Below, piece after piece: positions 14,841 through 23,805 of a stretch of DNA of 23,951 nt. Below the pieces are notes generated by a model that was not told the DNA's origin, ran no database searches, and saw only the letters and a list, made by a program, of their open reading frames with translations. The translations under genes and the position numbers were made by a program. Source of the DNA: an uncultured Lentisphaeria bacterium. Lineage in GTDB: Bacteria; Verrucomicrobiota; Lentisphaeria; Victivallales; UBA1829. Position 1 is the first letter of the stretch. Each line of letters opens with the position of its first letter. The stretch lies in NCBI GenBank assembly GCA_905211485.1, contig CAJMAW010000036.1:1-23951 (forward strand), written 5' to 3'.

Positions 14841-15239
14841 TTACTTCTTCTTCCCTTTCGCATCTCCGCCTTTGGCCTGCTTCGCTCCGTATTTCGAGCG
14901 TCCCTGCTTGCGGCCGTCCACTCCCAGACTGTCAAGGGCTCCCCTCACAATATGATAACGGACTCCGGGAAGATCACGGACACGGCCGCCCTTCACCAGA
15001 ACCACAGAGTGTTCCTGAAGATTGTGCCCTTCTCCTCCAATATAGGCCGTCACTTCCAGCCCGTTCGTCAGACGCACCCTGGCAATCTTCCGCATGGCTG
15101 AATTCGGCTTCTTCGGGGTTCTTGTCGTCACCTGAAGACAAACTCCGCGACGCTGCGGGCACTTCGTGAGCGCCTTGGATTTGCTCTTGCTCTGCTTCGG
15201 TCTGCGACCGGCCCTCACCAACTGATTGATTGTCGGCAT
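14841..15239 (-). CDS. rpsL: 30S ribosomal protein S12
   Basis: S12 sits at the decoding centre and controls accuracy; it is the streptomycin-resistance protein. The start at 15239 (MPTINQLVRAG) follows AAGGAG; the open frame runs further upstream without similarity. The 132-residue product aligns without gaps to E. coli S12 through the key sites. Lys43 is conserved in TPKKPNSA, but position 88 is Arg (GGRVRDLPGV, codon at 14976-14978), where E. coli and most bacteria have Lys. Gly/Lys-rich residues form the C-terminal tail (KGGDAKGKKK). A strong promoter-like element lies upstream, so it is probably the first gene of an internal transcription unit. Confidence 0.98.
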   Translation of the reverse strand: MPTINQLVRAGRRPKQSKSKSKALTKCPQRRGVCLQVTTRTPKKPNSAMRKIARVRLTNGLEVTAYIGGEGHNLQEHSVVLVKGGRVRDLPGVRYHIVRGALDSLGVDGRKQGRSKYGAKQAKGGDAKGKKK

Positions 15240-15295
15240 ATTCTCCTTCACCTGTTCGCTTTGTTGCAATTGAATTCGGCGACAAACGAGCAGAT

Positions 15296-15323
15296 AATAT
15301 ACCGCCCGTTCCGCCGTTTTCAA
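15296..15323 (-). promoter_or_regulatory. sigma-70-type promoter upstream of rpsL
   Basis: On the - strand TTGAAA (15318-15323) and TATATT (15296-15301) are separated by 16 bp; the overlapping TATTAT gives 18 bp. Both boxes match five of six consensus bases. The transcript would begin near 15289, giving a leader of about 50 bases to the rpsL ATG. This is the best promoter-like sequence in the window. Confidence 0.7.
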
Positions 15324-15359
15324 TCGCTTATTTGATTTTTTATAAAAAATTTGATTTTT
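15324..15359 (-). promoter_or_regulatory. A/T-rich UP-like element with a 16-bp palindrome
   Basis: Directly upstream of the -35 box is an almost pure A/T stretch with a perfect 16-bp palindrome, ATTTTTTATAAAAAAT (15335-15350), and a repeated TTTGATTTTT (15331-15340 and 15350-15359). UP elements that bind the alpha subunit C-terminal domains have this position and composition. The palindrome could alternatively act as a weak rpoC 3'-end hairpin. Confidence 0.5.
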
Positions 15360-15377
15360 CCGTCCGGCGCTGTTTCC

Positions 15378-18300
15378 TCATTCCTCGTCGATCTCTTCAA
15401 AATCGCTCCCGAACTCGTCTTCCAGCTCTCCTTCGTCGGCAATAAATTCCTCCTCGGGAAACTCTTCCTCACCGGAAAACTCCTGGTCAAATTCATGATC
15501 CATTCCTTCTCCTTCCGGATCGCCGCTCCCGGGAAGAATGTCCTCGCCGAAATCAATGTCCTCGATCTTTTCTTCGCCGAAGGTATCTTCTTCCGGTTTC
15601 TGCTGCTCCAGAGCATCAATCTCAATAGGAAGCTCTTCCCCGAGTTTCTTCATCTTCAGATTCTGGAACTTTTCAGACCCCGTCCCCGCAGGAATCAGAT
15701 GCCCTGTGATCACATTCTCCTTGAAACCGCGCAGAATATCGATTTTCCCGAGCGTCGCAGCATCGGTCAGAATACGCGTCGTATCCTGGAACGAGGCGGA
15801 GGATATGAAGCTTTCCGTCTCCAGAGAAGCCTTCGTGATCCCGAGAAGCACAGGTTCGCCTTCCGCGGGCGTCCCGCCTCTGGAGCGAACCGCCTCATTC
15901 TCTCGCTGAAACTCATATTTATCCACCTGCTCGCCGCTCAGGAACCGGGTGTCTCCCTGCTCCGTCACGCGGATCTTCTGCATCATCTGGCGGATGATGA
16001 TTTCAATGTGCTTGTCATTGATTTCAACACCCTGGGCACGATACACGGTCTGAACTTCGTTCACGAGATAACGCTGCAGCTCCTGTGCTCCGCAGATCGA
16101 AAGCAGCATCTGCGGCACCACGGACCCAATCGTCAGCTTCTGACCCTTCTTCACATAATCGCCTTTGCCGACAATCAAATGCTTCGTCGCAGGAATGCTA
16201 TGCTCTTCGGTCTTCTCCGGATCATCCGGATCATGGACAATCACGGTCCGGCGTCCGCCGCGTGTCGTCTTCCCGAGTTCGACAATCCCGTCAATACGCG
16301 CAATCTCCGCGACTTCCTTCGGCGTCCGGGCTTCAAAGAGCTCCGACACGCGAGGAAGACCTCCGGTGATGTCTTTGTTCTTCTGCTGCTGACGCGGCAC
16401 TCGCGCAAGAATCGTCCCCGGACGGATCTTCTGCCCTTTGCGAATCATCAGAAACGCTCCGGCAGGAAGCGAATAGTTGGAAATCACATCCCCTGTCTCC
16501 GGATCCTTGATCACAATCTGGGGATGAAGATCCTCCCGGTGTTCCATCACGGTGATTTCCTCTGTCCCTCCGCGGGTGGTCTTATTCAGAGTCACGCCGT
16601 CAATCAGGTCCATCAGATCCACATACCCGGCCTCCTCCGCGATGATCGGAAGCTGATACGGATCCCATTCGGAAATCTTCTCATTCAGTTTCACCTTGTC
16701 GCCGTCCTTCTTGAAAAGAACGGCTCCGACTTCCACCATGTAACGGTCCACTTCCGCTTCCTTCACGGCATCGGACCAGTAGTCGTAATCCTGGTTGTAG
16801 AAGGCTCCGATGATCTGAGCCTCTTCCTTGGCGCGGGCGCGGGCCCGGGCTTCCGCCTGTTTCGCCTTCTCCGCATCGTAAACCACGATGAATCCGTTCT
16901 TGTTCACCACAAGGGTCTGCCCCTTCTCGTCCTTCACAAGACGGAGATTTTCAAAACGGACCGTCCCGGGATTACGCGCATTGATGACCGGCTGCTTGTA
17001 TGCCGACGACGCCGTCCCTCCGATATGGAACGTCCTCATCGTCAGCTGCGTGCCGGGCTCTCCGATGGACTGCGCTGCAATGATCCCCAGCGCATCGCCG
17101 ACTTCCGCATTCTTGTCGGTCGCCAGATTCTTACCGTAGCACTTGACGCAGACCCCGTGTTCCACCTCGCATGTCAGAACCGAACGGATCAGAACCCGGT
17201 TGATCCCGCACGCCTTGATCCGGTCGGCGATTTCAGGGGTGAACTCCTCGCCCGCGGCAATGATGAGACGGCCATCGTCATACGCCGGGTCACGGATGTC
17301 CTGCGCGCTGAAGCGGCCGAGAAGACGGTCTTTCAGCGGAAGCATCTCGTCGTCCCCTTCCACAATCGCGCTCACCCAGATTCCCTTCAGCGTCCCGCAG
17401 TCTTCGGAACGGCAGATGATATCCTGAGCCACATCAACCAGCTTTCTGGTCATATATCCCGAGTCGGCGGTCTTGAGCGCAGTATCGGCAAGTCCCTTGC
17501 GTGCTCCGTGCGTGGAAATGAAGTATTCCAGCACCGTCAGCCCCTCACGGAAGTTGGACAGAATCGGCCGTTCAATAATGTCTCCGGAGGGTTTCGCCAT
17601 CAGTCCGCGCATACCCGCCAGCTGACGGATCTGGTCCTTGCTTCCCCGAGCTCCGGAATCCAGCATCGAATACACCGGATTGATCGCCTTCTTGCTCGCG
17701 GCTTCCGATTCGGCAAACAGATCATTGGCCACCTGATTGGAGGTCTGGGTCCACACGTCGACAATCTTGTTGTGACGTTCCCCGTCCGTCAGCACACCGT
17801 TGTTGTACTGATTCGTGATCTTCTCAATTTCCAGTCTGGCCTTCGCAATCAGATCCGCCTTCGTCTTCGGCACAGACATATCCGCTATGGATATCGAAAA
17901 GCCAGCCACCGTCGCGTACTCATAACCCAGATTCTTCAATGCGTCCAGCAGCAGAATCGTCTTGTCGTGTCCGATGTACTCATAGGCCTGGGCAATCAGT
18001 TTCCCGATTTCCTTCTTCTTGGCCAGTCCGTTGTAGAACCCGAGGCTCTTGTCCCAGATCCGGTTGAAGATGCAGCGCCCGGGCGTGGTGATGATGAATT
18101 TCGCATCTTTCACTCCGCGCGGAGTGTCGATCCCGTAGTCGGGATTCGGGAGCTTGATCGCATCGTGAATCTTGATATGACCGGTGTCGAGCGCGAAAAG
18201 AACTTCGTGCACGTCCTTGAAGATTCGCGCAGTATCGGGATTCATCGGCGGAATCGTCAGGTAATACACGCCGAGGGTGATGTCCTGCGTCGGAGTCGTG

Positions 18301-19811
18301 ATGGGTTTCCCGTTCGCAGGGGAGAAAATGTTGTTGGTCGCCAGCATCAGAAGCTTGCATTCCAGCTGCGCCGCGGCGGAGAGAGGAACATGCACAGCCA
18401 TCTGGTCGCCGTCGAAGTCCGCGTTGTACGCCGTACAGACCAGAGGATGAAGCCGGAGCGCGGATCCTTCAATCAGAATCGGATCAAACGCCTGGATACT
18501 GAGACGGTGCAGAGTCGGAGCCCGGTTCAGCATCACGGGATGCCCCTTGGTCACCTCCTCCAGAATATCCCACACAATCGGCTCGCCGCGCTCTATCATC
18601 TTTTTCGCGCCGCGAACCGTATGGGCGTAGCCGCGTCCTTTCAGATGACGGATGATGAACGGCTCAAACAGAATCAGAGCCATCTTTTTCGGGATCCCGC
18701 ACTGCATGAGTTTGAGTTCAGGCCCCACAACAATCACGGAACGGCCGGAATAATCCACGCGTTTTCCCAGCAGGTTCTGACGAAAACGCCCCTGTTTCCC
18801 CTTCAGCATATCGCTCAGCGACTTCAGAGGACGGTTCCCCGCTCCCGTGACGGCACGTCCATGACGTCCGTTGTCCATCAGCGCGTCCACCGCTTCCTGA
18901 AGCATTCTCTTCTCATTCCGGATAATCACTTCCGGCGTTCTGAGCTGCAGCAGATTCTTCAGACGGTTGTTGCGGTTGATGACTCTGCGGTAGAGGTCGT
19001 TCAGATCGGACGTCGCGAAACGTCCTCCTTCCAGCGGCACCAGAGGACGCAGATCCGGCGGAATCACCGGCAACACTTCCAGAATCATCCATTCCGGACG
19101 CGAATTGCTGGAGATGAATCCTTCCACCAGACGCAGCCGTTTGGAAAGTTTTTTCCGGATTGCCTTGTTCTTCGTCGCAGAAAGCTGCACTTCCAGATCC
19201 GCCTTAAGCGGTTCGAGCTCGATCATCTGGAGGAGGGTCCGGATGGCCGGCGCCCCCATATCCGCCTTGAAGGCGTCTCCGTATTCATCGAGAGCCTGAC
19301 GGTAATTGATTTCATCCAGCGATTCTCCCAGTCTCAGAGGAGTGTCGCCGGGATCCACAACCACCCAGTCTTCATAATAAATGATGCGTTCCAGCGTTCT
19401 GGCCGTCATGTCGAGCATGAGGCCGATACGGCTCGGCATGCACTTGAAAAACCAGATATGGGAAACCGGAACCGCCAGTTCGATATGTCCCATCCGTTCG
19501 CGTCTGACTTTGGAAAGAGTCACCTCGACTCCGCAGCGGTCGCAGATGATCCCCTTATGTTTGACGCGTTTGTATTTCCCGCAGTTGCATTCCCAGTCAC
19601 GCTGAGGTCCGAAAATCTTTTCACAGAAAAGACCGCCCTTTTCCGGCTTGAAGCTCCGGTAGTTGATCGTTTCCGGATTCTTGATTTCCCCGTGACTCCA
19701 GGACCGTATCACTTCCGGTGAAGCCACCTTGATTACGACGGCTTCAAACGCGCTCAGCGGCTGATACGGCTGCTGTCCCGGCTTGTCCTTGCTATAGCTA
19801 TTGTCAATCAC
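15378..19811 (-). CDS. rpoC: DNA-directed RNA polymerase subunit beta-prime
   Basis: This is the catalytic beta-prime subunit, 1477 residues. The first zinc site uses Cys75, 77, 90 and 93. The active-site NADFDGD with three metal-binding Asp is at 463-469. The second zinc site is Cys805, 881, 888 and 891. The trigger loop region is at about 911-935 (SIGEPGTQLTMRTFHIGG). Between it and KDITGGLPRVSELFEAR (1146 on) lies an SI3-type insertion of about 200 residues, including an Ala/Arg/Glu-rich helix (980-999). Residues 1401-1477 form a very acidic tail (36 of 77 are Asp or Glu). The start codon is GTG (19809-19811): GGAGGA (19819-19824 on the - strand) lies 7 bases upstream and the family N terminus begins there. 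It follows rpoB by 22 bases. Confidence 0.98.
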   Translation of the reverse strand: MIDNSYSKDKPGQQPYQPLSAFEAVVIKVASPEVIRSWSHGEIKNPETINYRSFKPEKGGLFCEKIFGPQRDWECNCGKYKRVKHKGIICDRCGVEVTLSKVRRERMGHIELAVPVSHIWFFKCMPSRIGLMLDMTARTLERIIYYEDWVVVDPGDTPLRLGESLDEINYRQALDEYGDAFKADMGAPAIRTLLQMIELEPLKADLEVQLSATKNKAIRKKLSKRLRLVEGFISSNSRPEWMILEVLPVIPPDLRPLVPLEGGRFATSDLNDLYRRVINRNNRLKNLLQLRTPEVIIRNEKRMLQEAVDALMDNGRHGRAVTGAGNRPLKSLSDMLKGKQGRFRQNLLGKRVDYSGRSVIVVGPELKLMQCGIPKKMALILFEPFIIRHLKGRGYAHTVRGAKKMIERGEPIVWDILEEVTKGHPVMLNRAPTLHRLSIQAFDPILIEGSALRLHPLVCTAYNADFDGDQMAVHVPLSAAAQLECKLLMLATNNIFSPANGKPITTPTQDITLGVYYLTIPPMNPDTARIFKDVHEVLFALDTGHIKIHDAIKLPNPDYGIDTPRGVKDAKFIITTPGRCIFNRIWDKSLGFYNGLAKKKEIGKLIAQAYEYIGHDKTILLLDALKNLGYEYATVAGFSISIADMSVPKTKADLIAKARLEIEKITNQYNNGVLTDGERHNKIVDVWTQTSNQVANDLFAESEAASKKAINPVYSMLDSGARGSKDQIRQLAGMRGLMAKPSGDIIERPILSNFREGLTVLEYFISTHGARKGLADTALKTADSGYMTRKLVDVAQDIICRSEDCGTLKGIWVSAIVEGDDEMLPLKDRLLGRFSAQDIRDPAYDDGRLIIAAGEEFTPEIADRIKACGINRVLIRSVLTCEVEHGVCVKCYGKNLATDKNAEVGDALGIIAAQSIGEPGTQLTMRTFHIGGTASSAYKQPVINARNPGTVRFENLRLVKDEKGQTLVVNKNGFIVVYDAEKAKQAEARARARAKEEAQIIGAFYNQDYDYWSDAVKEAEVDRYMVEVGAVLFKKDGDKVKLNEKISEWDPYQLPIIAEEAGYVDLMDLIDGVTLNKTTRGGTEEITVMEHREDLHPQIVIKDPETGDVISNYSLPAGAFLMIRKGQKIRPGTILARVPRQQQKNKDITGGLPRVSELFEARTPKEVAEIARIDGIVELGKTTRGGRRTVIVHDPDDPEKTEEHSIPATKHLIVGKGDYVKKGQKLTIGSVVPQMLLSICGAQELQRYLVNEVQTVYRAQGVEINDKHIEIIIRQMMQKIRVTEQGDTRFLSGEQVDKYEFQRENEAVRSRGGTPAEGEPVLLGITKASLETESFISSASFQDTTRILTDAATLGKIDILRGFKENVITGHLIPAGTGSEKFQNLKMKKLGEELPIEIDALEQQKPEEDTFGEEKIEDIDFGEDILPGSGDPEGEGMDHEFDQEFSGEEEFPEEEFIADEGELEDEFGSDFEEIDEE

Positions 19812-19833
19812 TCTGGATTCCTCCGCGTGTTAT

Positions 19834-22800
19834 TTACTTCGGAAGCTCTGTACGCTTCACCGTGCGCACATCGAGACCCAAACTCTGCATTTCCTTCAGA
19901 AGAACATTGAACGATTCCGGTCTCCCGGGTTCCAGCACATTCTGGCCTCTCACAATCGACTCGTAAATGCGCGCTCTCCCGGTCACATCATCACTCTTGA
20001 CCGTCAGCATTTCCTGCAGAGTATGGGCGGCTCCGTACGCTTCCAGTGCCCAGACTTCCATTTCTCCGAAGCGCTGGCCTCCATGCTGCGCCTTCCCGCC
20101 AAGGGGCTGCTGTGTCACCAGCGAATACGGCCCGACGGCTCTGGCATGAATCTTGTTCGCCACAAGATGGTCCAGCTTCAGCATGTAGATTTCCCCAACG
20201 GTCACGCGCTGATCAAAACGGTTGCCGGTCCGGCCGTCGTAAAGATCAGTTTTCCCGTCGAAGACATCCTCACCGTTCGGAAGGGTCTTGAATCCCCATT
20301 TGAAGTCCTCGCCCTTTTCGCGGGCGATTTTCTGGTTCGCCTCCTTCATGAGCTCGATGATTTTCTCTTCGGAAATCCCGTCGAACACCGGCGTCGCCAC
20401 CTTCATGCCCAGCATGTACGCAGCCCATCCCAGATGCGTCTCAAGCACCTGGCCGATATTCATTCGGGAAGGCACGCCCAGCGGATTCAGCACAATGTCC
20501 ACCGGGGTCCCGTCTTTCAGGAACGGCATGTCTTCCACAGGCACGATCCGCGCAACAATACCCTTGTTCCCATGACGGCCGGCCATCTTGTCGCCAACCT
20601 GCACTTTCCGCTTCGAGGCCACATACACTTTGACCTTCTTGATGACTCCCGTCTCCTCCGAATCTCCGGACTCAAAGGAATCAATCGCCTCTTTCCGGTT
20701 CTGCTCCAGACTCATGAAACGGGGCTTGAACGACATCACGATGGAATCTATCACCGTTTTCACCGGGCAGTCATCCATCCGGTAGGAGTTGTAGACGGCG
20801 GCAAGTTTGCTGATCGAAGGCCGTGTCACTTTCCGGTTCGGAGATATCAGAACCACGTCCATCCCGGTCGAAGTATCATAAATGGGCTGGGAAAGTTTCT
20901 GTCCGAGCAGAGCTTCCGACAGTTTTTCCGTCAGCTCGTCGATCAGCGCGTTGTACTGTTCCTTGTACATGTCCTTGGCATGCTTGATCTGACGGCGCCG
21001 TTCGGACTTCGTCATGGCCTGACGGTTCGGATCCTTCGCGTATTCGATCCGCACATCCATCACGATCCCGCCCTTGCCGCTCGGAACTATCAGACTCGAA
21101 TCCTTCACATCCGCAGCCTTTTCCCCGAAAATCGCCCGGAGCAGACGTTCCTCGGGAGCCAGTTCCGTCTCAGACTTCGGCGTGATCTTCCCGACAAGAA
21201 TGTCCCCGGGCTTGACTTCCGCTCCCAGGCGGACCACCCCGTCCACTCCCAAATTCCGAAGCGCTTCTTCACTCACATTCGGAATATCGCAGGTGATTTC
21301 TTCCGGTCCGAGCTTCGTATCGCGGCTGTTGATTTCAAATTCGTCAATATGCACGCTCGTGTAGACGTCTTCCTTCACAAGACGTTCACTCAGCACAATG
21401 GCGTCTTCAAAGTTATATCCGCACCACGGCATGAAGGCAACAAAAACGTTCTTCCCGAGCGCCAGTTCCCCCTGCTGGGTCGCCGCTCCGTCCGCAATCG
21501 GATCCCCGACAGAAACCGTCTGTCCACTGCGGACAATCGGACGCTGATTGATGCAAGTCCCAGCATTGCTCCTGAGATATTTCGTCAGATCATACACCGC
21601 GGGCGAGGGATCTGACGTCTCCTGACGCGTCTTCCCGTCCGAGGTCACCACAATCTGTGAAGCCGACACTTCCGCCACAATCCCGTCCGTCTTCGACGAA
21701 ATCACCGCCCGGGAATCCACCGCCACCTTCTTTTCCATGCCCGTTCCCACATACGGGGAATCGGTCACCAGAAGCGGCACAGCCTGACGCTGCATGTTGG
21801 ATCCCATCAGGGCGCGGTTCGCATCGTCATGCTCAAGGAACGGAATCAGACCCGCCGCCGCGCTCACAAGCTGTTTCGGCGACACGTCCATGTAGTCCAC
21901 ATCTTCACGCGGACATTCCGCCGTCTCTCCCCCGCGAAAACGGGACATGACCATCGGATTCACAAACGCATGCTTCTCATTCAGAGGCGCATTGGCCTGC
22001 GCAATCACAAAATTCTCTTCCTTGTCCGCGGTCAGATAATCAATCTTGTTCGTGACAATCCCGTTTTCCACGCGCCTGTACGGCGTCTCCAGAAAACCGA
22101 ACGGATTGATCCTGGAATACAGCGACATTGAAGAAATCAGTCCGATATTCGGGCCTTCCGGCGTTTCAATCGGGCAGATTCGTCCGTAATGGCTCGGATG
22201 CACGTCACGCACTTCAAATCCGGCACGGTCGCGGCTGAGTCCGCCGGGCCCCAGAGCACTCAGACGGCGCTTGTTTGTCAGCTCAGACAGCGGATTGGTC
22301 TGATCCATGAACTGCGAAAGCTGATTCCTGGCAAAAAAGTCACGGACGACTCCGATGAACGCTTTCGGATTAACCAGCTTGTTCGGTGTAATACCCGTTT
22401 CGTCCGCATTGATCAGTGTCATGCGCTCCTTGATGAGGCGCTCGGTACGGAGCAGCCCCACACGGCAGTGATTCTGAAGAAGTTCGCCGACAGGCCTCAC
22501 ACGACGGCTTCCCAGATGGTCGATATCGTCCGTCTGACCGCCCGTGTTGTTCAGCTGCATCAAGGCCTTCGTGGCCTCCATGAGGTCCTCTTTATGAAGA
22601 ATGCGCTCCTTCGGATCAATGTCAAGACCGAGCCGTTCATTGAGTTTGTAGCGCCCGACGGTCCCGAGATCGTATCTCTTGATGTCGAAGAAAAGACGCT
22701 TGATCAGCTGTTTTGCATTGGCAATGCTCGGAGGATCTCCGGGACGCATTCTGCGGTAGATTTCCTTCAGTGCGTCATCCGGCGTCCTCGCCGGATCCTT

Positions 22801-23658
22801 CGCCAGGCAGTTGATCAGATACGCATGACCGCCGGGAACATACGCCAGCTCGACATTCTTGAGCTTCGCGTCGGAAAACGCCTTCACATGACTTTCCGTC
22901 AGCTGAATGAATTCCTCTGCAAGAACAGCTCCGTCGGGCGAAAGGACAGGTTCAAAAGTATAATAGGCCGACACATCGGAATCTTTCAGAAGCTGTGACG
23001 ACGTCATTTTTTTGATCTCATAGGCGGCGGACACAATATCTCTCGTCGTGTCATAACCGATGGCGCGAAGGAACGTGGTAATGAGGAACTTCCTTCTTCT
23101 TCTGCGGCGGTCGAGATAAATATAGATCATCCCGTTGATGTCGAACTGCACTTCCATCCAGGAGCCGCGGTCGGGAATGATCCGGAATGAATACAATGTG
23201 TGACCGGAGGAATGTCTGGTCTTTTCAAAACAGATCCCGGGAGATCTGTGAAGCTGGCTGATGATCACGCGCTCGGCACCGTTTATGACAAAGGAACCGC
23301 TCTCGGTCATCATCGGAATCTCGCCGAGATAGACTTTTTCGTCAATAATCACATCTTTATTTTTGAGTCTGAAATCAACATGGAGCGGCGCACTGTAGGA
23401 ATCGCCGTCCTTGATGCAGTCGACAATCCCCTTCTTGGGTGTGCCGATCGTATAGGAGACAAATTCAAGAAGAATTTGTTTATCAAAGCTTTCAATGGGA
23501 AAAACTTCGTTGAAGACTTCCTGGAGGCCTTGGTTTGATCTGTTTTCTGGAGTTACGTCCAATTGAAGAAATGACTTGTAAGAATCCACCTGGACCCCGA
23601 TAAGGTCCGGAATTTCAAGCACGTCCTCTAATTTTCCGAAATTGACGCGTTCAGGCAT
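19834..23658 (-). CDS. rpoB: DNA-directed RNA polymerase subunit beta
   Basis: This is the beta subunit, 1274 residues from the ATG at 23658 (MPERVNFGK), which follows AGGGTGGA (23662-23669). The frame is open to 23730, but the extra 24 residues are unrelated to the family. Active-site lysines corresponding to E. coli K1065 and K1073 are Lys1024 and Lys1032 in GDKMAGRHGNKG. The rifampicin region reads QLSQFMDQTNPLSELT-N-KRRLSALG. Asn462 replaces the near-universal His (E. coli H526), while D516, Q513 and S531 equivalents are conserved. The C-terminal GGQRFGEMEVWALEAYGA anchor to beta-prime is intact. It is separated from rplL by a 181-base structured spacer. Confidence 0.98.
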   Translation of the reverse strand: MPERVNFGKLEDVLEIPDLIGVQVDSYKSFLQLDVTPENRSNQGLQEVFNEVFPIESFDKQILLEFVSYTIGTPKKGIVDCIKDGDSYSAPLHVDFRLKNKDVIIDEKVYLGEIPMMTESGSFVINGAERVIISQLHRSPGICFEKTRHSSGHTLYSFRIIPDRGSWMEVQFDINGMIYIYLDRRRRRRKFLITTFLRAIGYDTTRDIVSAAYEIKKMTSSQLLKDSDVSAYYTFEPVLSPDGAVLAEEFIQLTESHVKAFSDAKLKNVELAYVPGGHAYLINCLAKDPARTPDDALKEIYRRMRPGDPPSIANAKQLIKRLFFDIKRYDLGTVGRYKLNERLGLDIDPKERILHKEDLMEATKALMQLNNTGGQTDDIDHLGSRRVRPVGELLQNHCRVGLLRTERLIKERMTLINADETGITPNKLVNPKAFIGVVRDFFARNQLSQFMDQTNPLSELTNKRRLSALGPGGLSRDRAGFEVRDVHPSHYGRICPIETPEGPNIGLISSMSLYSRINPFGFLETPYRRVENGIVTNKIDYLTADKEENFVIAQANAPLNEKHAFVNPMVMSRFRGGETAECPREDVDYMDVSPKQLVSAAAGLIPFLEHDDANRALMGSNMQRQAVPLLVTDSPYVGTGMEKKVAVDSRAVISSKTDGIVAEVSASQIVVTSDGKTRQETSDPSPAVYDLTKYLRSNAGTCINQRPIVRSGQTVSVGDPIADGAATQQGELALGKNVFVAFMPWCGYNFEDAIVLSERLVKEDVYTSVHIDEFEINSRDTKLGPEEITCDIPNVSEEALRNLGVDGVVRLGAEVKPGDILVGKITPKSETELAPEERLLRAIFGEKAADVKDSSLIVPSGKGGIVMDVRIEYAKDPNRQAMTKSERRRQIKHAKDMYKEQYNALIDELTEKLSEALLGQKLSQPIYDTSTGMDVVLISPNRKVTRPSISKLAAVYNSYRMDDCPVKTVIDSIVMSFKPRFMSLEQNRKEAIDSFESGDSEETGVIKKVKVYVASKRKVQVGDKMAGRHGNKGIVARIVPVEDMPFLKDGTPVDIVLNPLGVPSRMNIGQVLETHLGWAAYMLGMKVATPVFDGISEEKIIELMKEANQKIAREKGEDFKWGFKTLPNGEDVFDGKTDLYDGRTGNRFDQRVTVGEIYMLKLDHLVANKIHARAVGPYSLVTQQPLGGKAQHGGQRFGEMEVWALEAYGAAHTLQEMLTVKSDDVTGRARIYESIVRGQNVLEPGRPESFNVLLKEMQSLGLDVRTVKRTELPK

Positions 23659-23700
23659 TATTCCACCCTGTATTGGTTGGCGAGAGCTGTCTTGGCGCAA

Positions 23701-23727
23701 CGTTATTTGAGAAGAATTACAATAACG
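23701..23727. promoter_or_regulatory. inverted repeat upstream of rpoB
   Basis: CGTTATT (23701-23707) and AATAACG (23721-23727) are perfect 7-bp arms separated by 13 bp, about 45 bases before the rpoB start. On the - strand TTGCGT and AATAAC with 17 bp between them overlap the repeat and could be a weak secondary promoter. The function is unknown. Confidence 0.3.
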
Positions 23728-23767
23728 CAATCCGCGTGCGGCCTGCCACGGATTTTAACACATAGGA

Positions 23768-23805
23768 ACGACGGGGGACTCCTGATGATCGGATTCCCCC
23801 GCCGT
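23768..23805 (-). promoter_or_regulatory. strong hairpin in the rplL-rpoB spacer
   Basis: ACGGCGGGGGA and its partner TCCCCCGTCGT form an 11-bp stem (one G-U pair in the - strand RNA), which three more pairs can extend across one mismatch. No proper T tract follows (TTCCTATGTGTT). It lies 35 bases after the rplL stop, where E. coli has a partial terminator and an RNase III processing site that set the ratio of ribosomal protein to polymerase. An equivalent role here is inference. Confidence 0.55.

Noticed and set aside
15351..19721. A 1456-codon open frame on the + strand opposite rpoC
   Set aside because: It is in exact codon register with rpoC, so it stays open simply because rpoC avoids TTA, CTA and TCA codons. 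The product has no family character.
19801..21615. A 604-codon open frame on the + strand opposite rpoB
   Set aside because: It lies wholly antisense to a conserved gene and has a shadow-like His/Arg/Phe-rich composition, with no start signal.
23659..23730. Longer rpoB N terminus from the ATG at 23730
   Set aside because: The added 24 residues are not family-like and the ATG lies by the inverted repeat; the ATG at 23658 has its own ribosome binding site.
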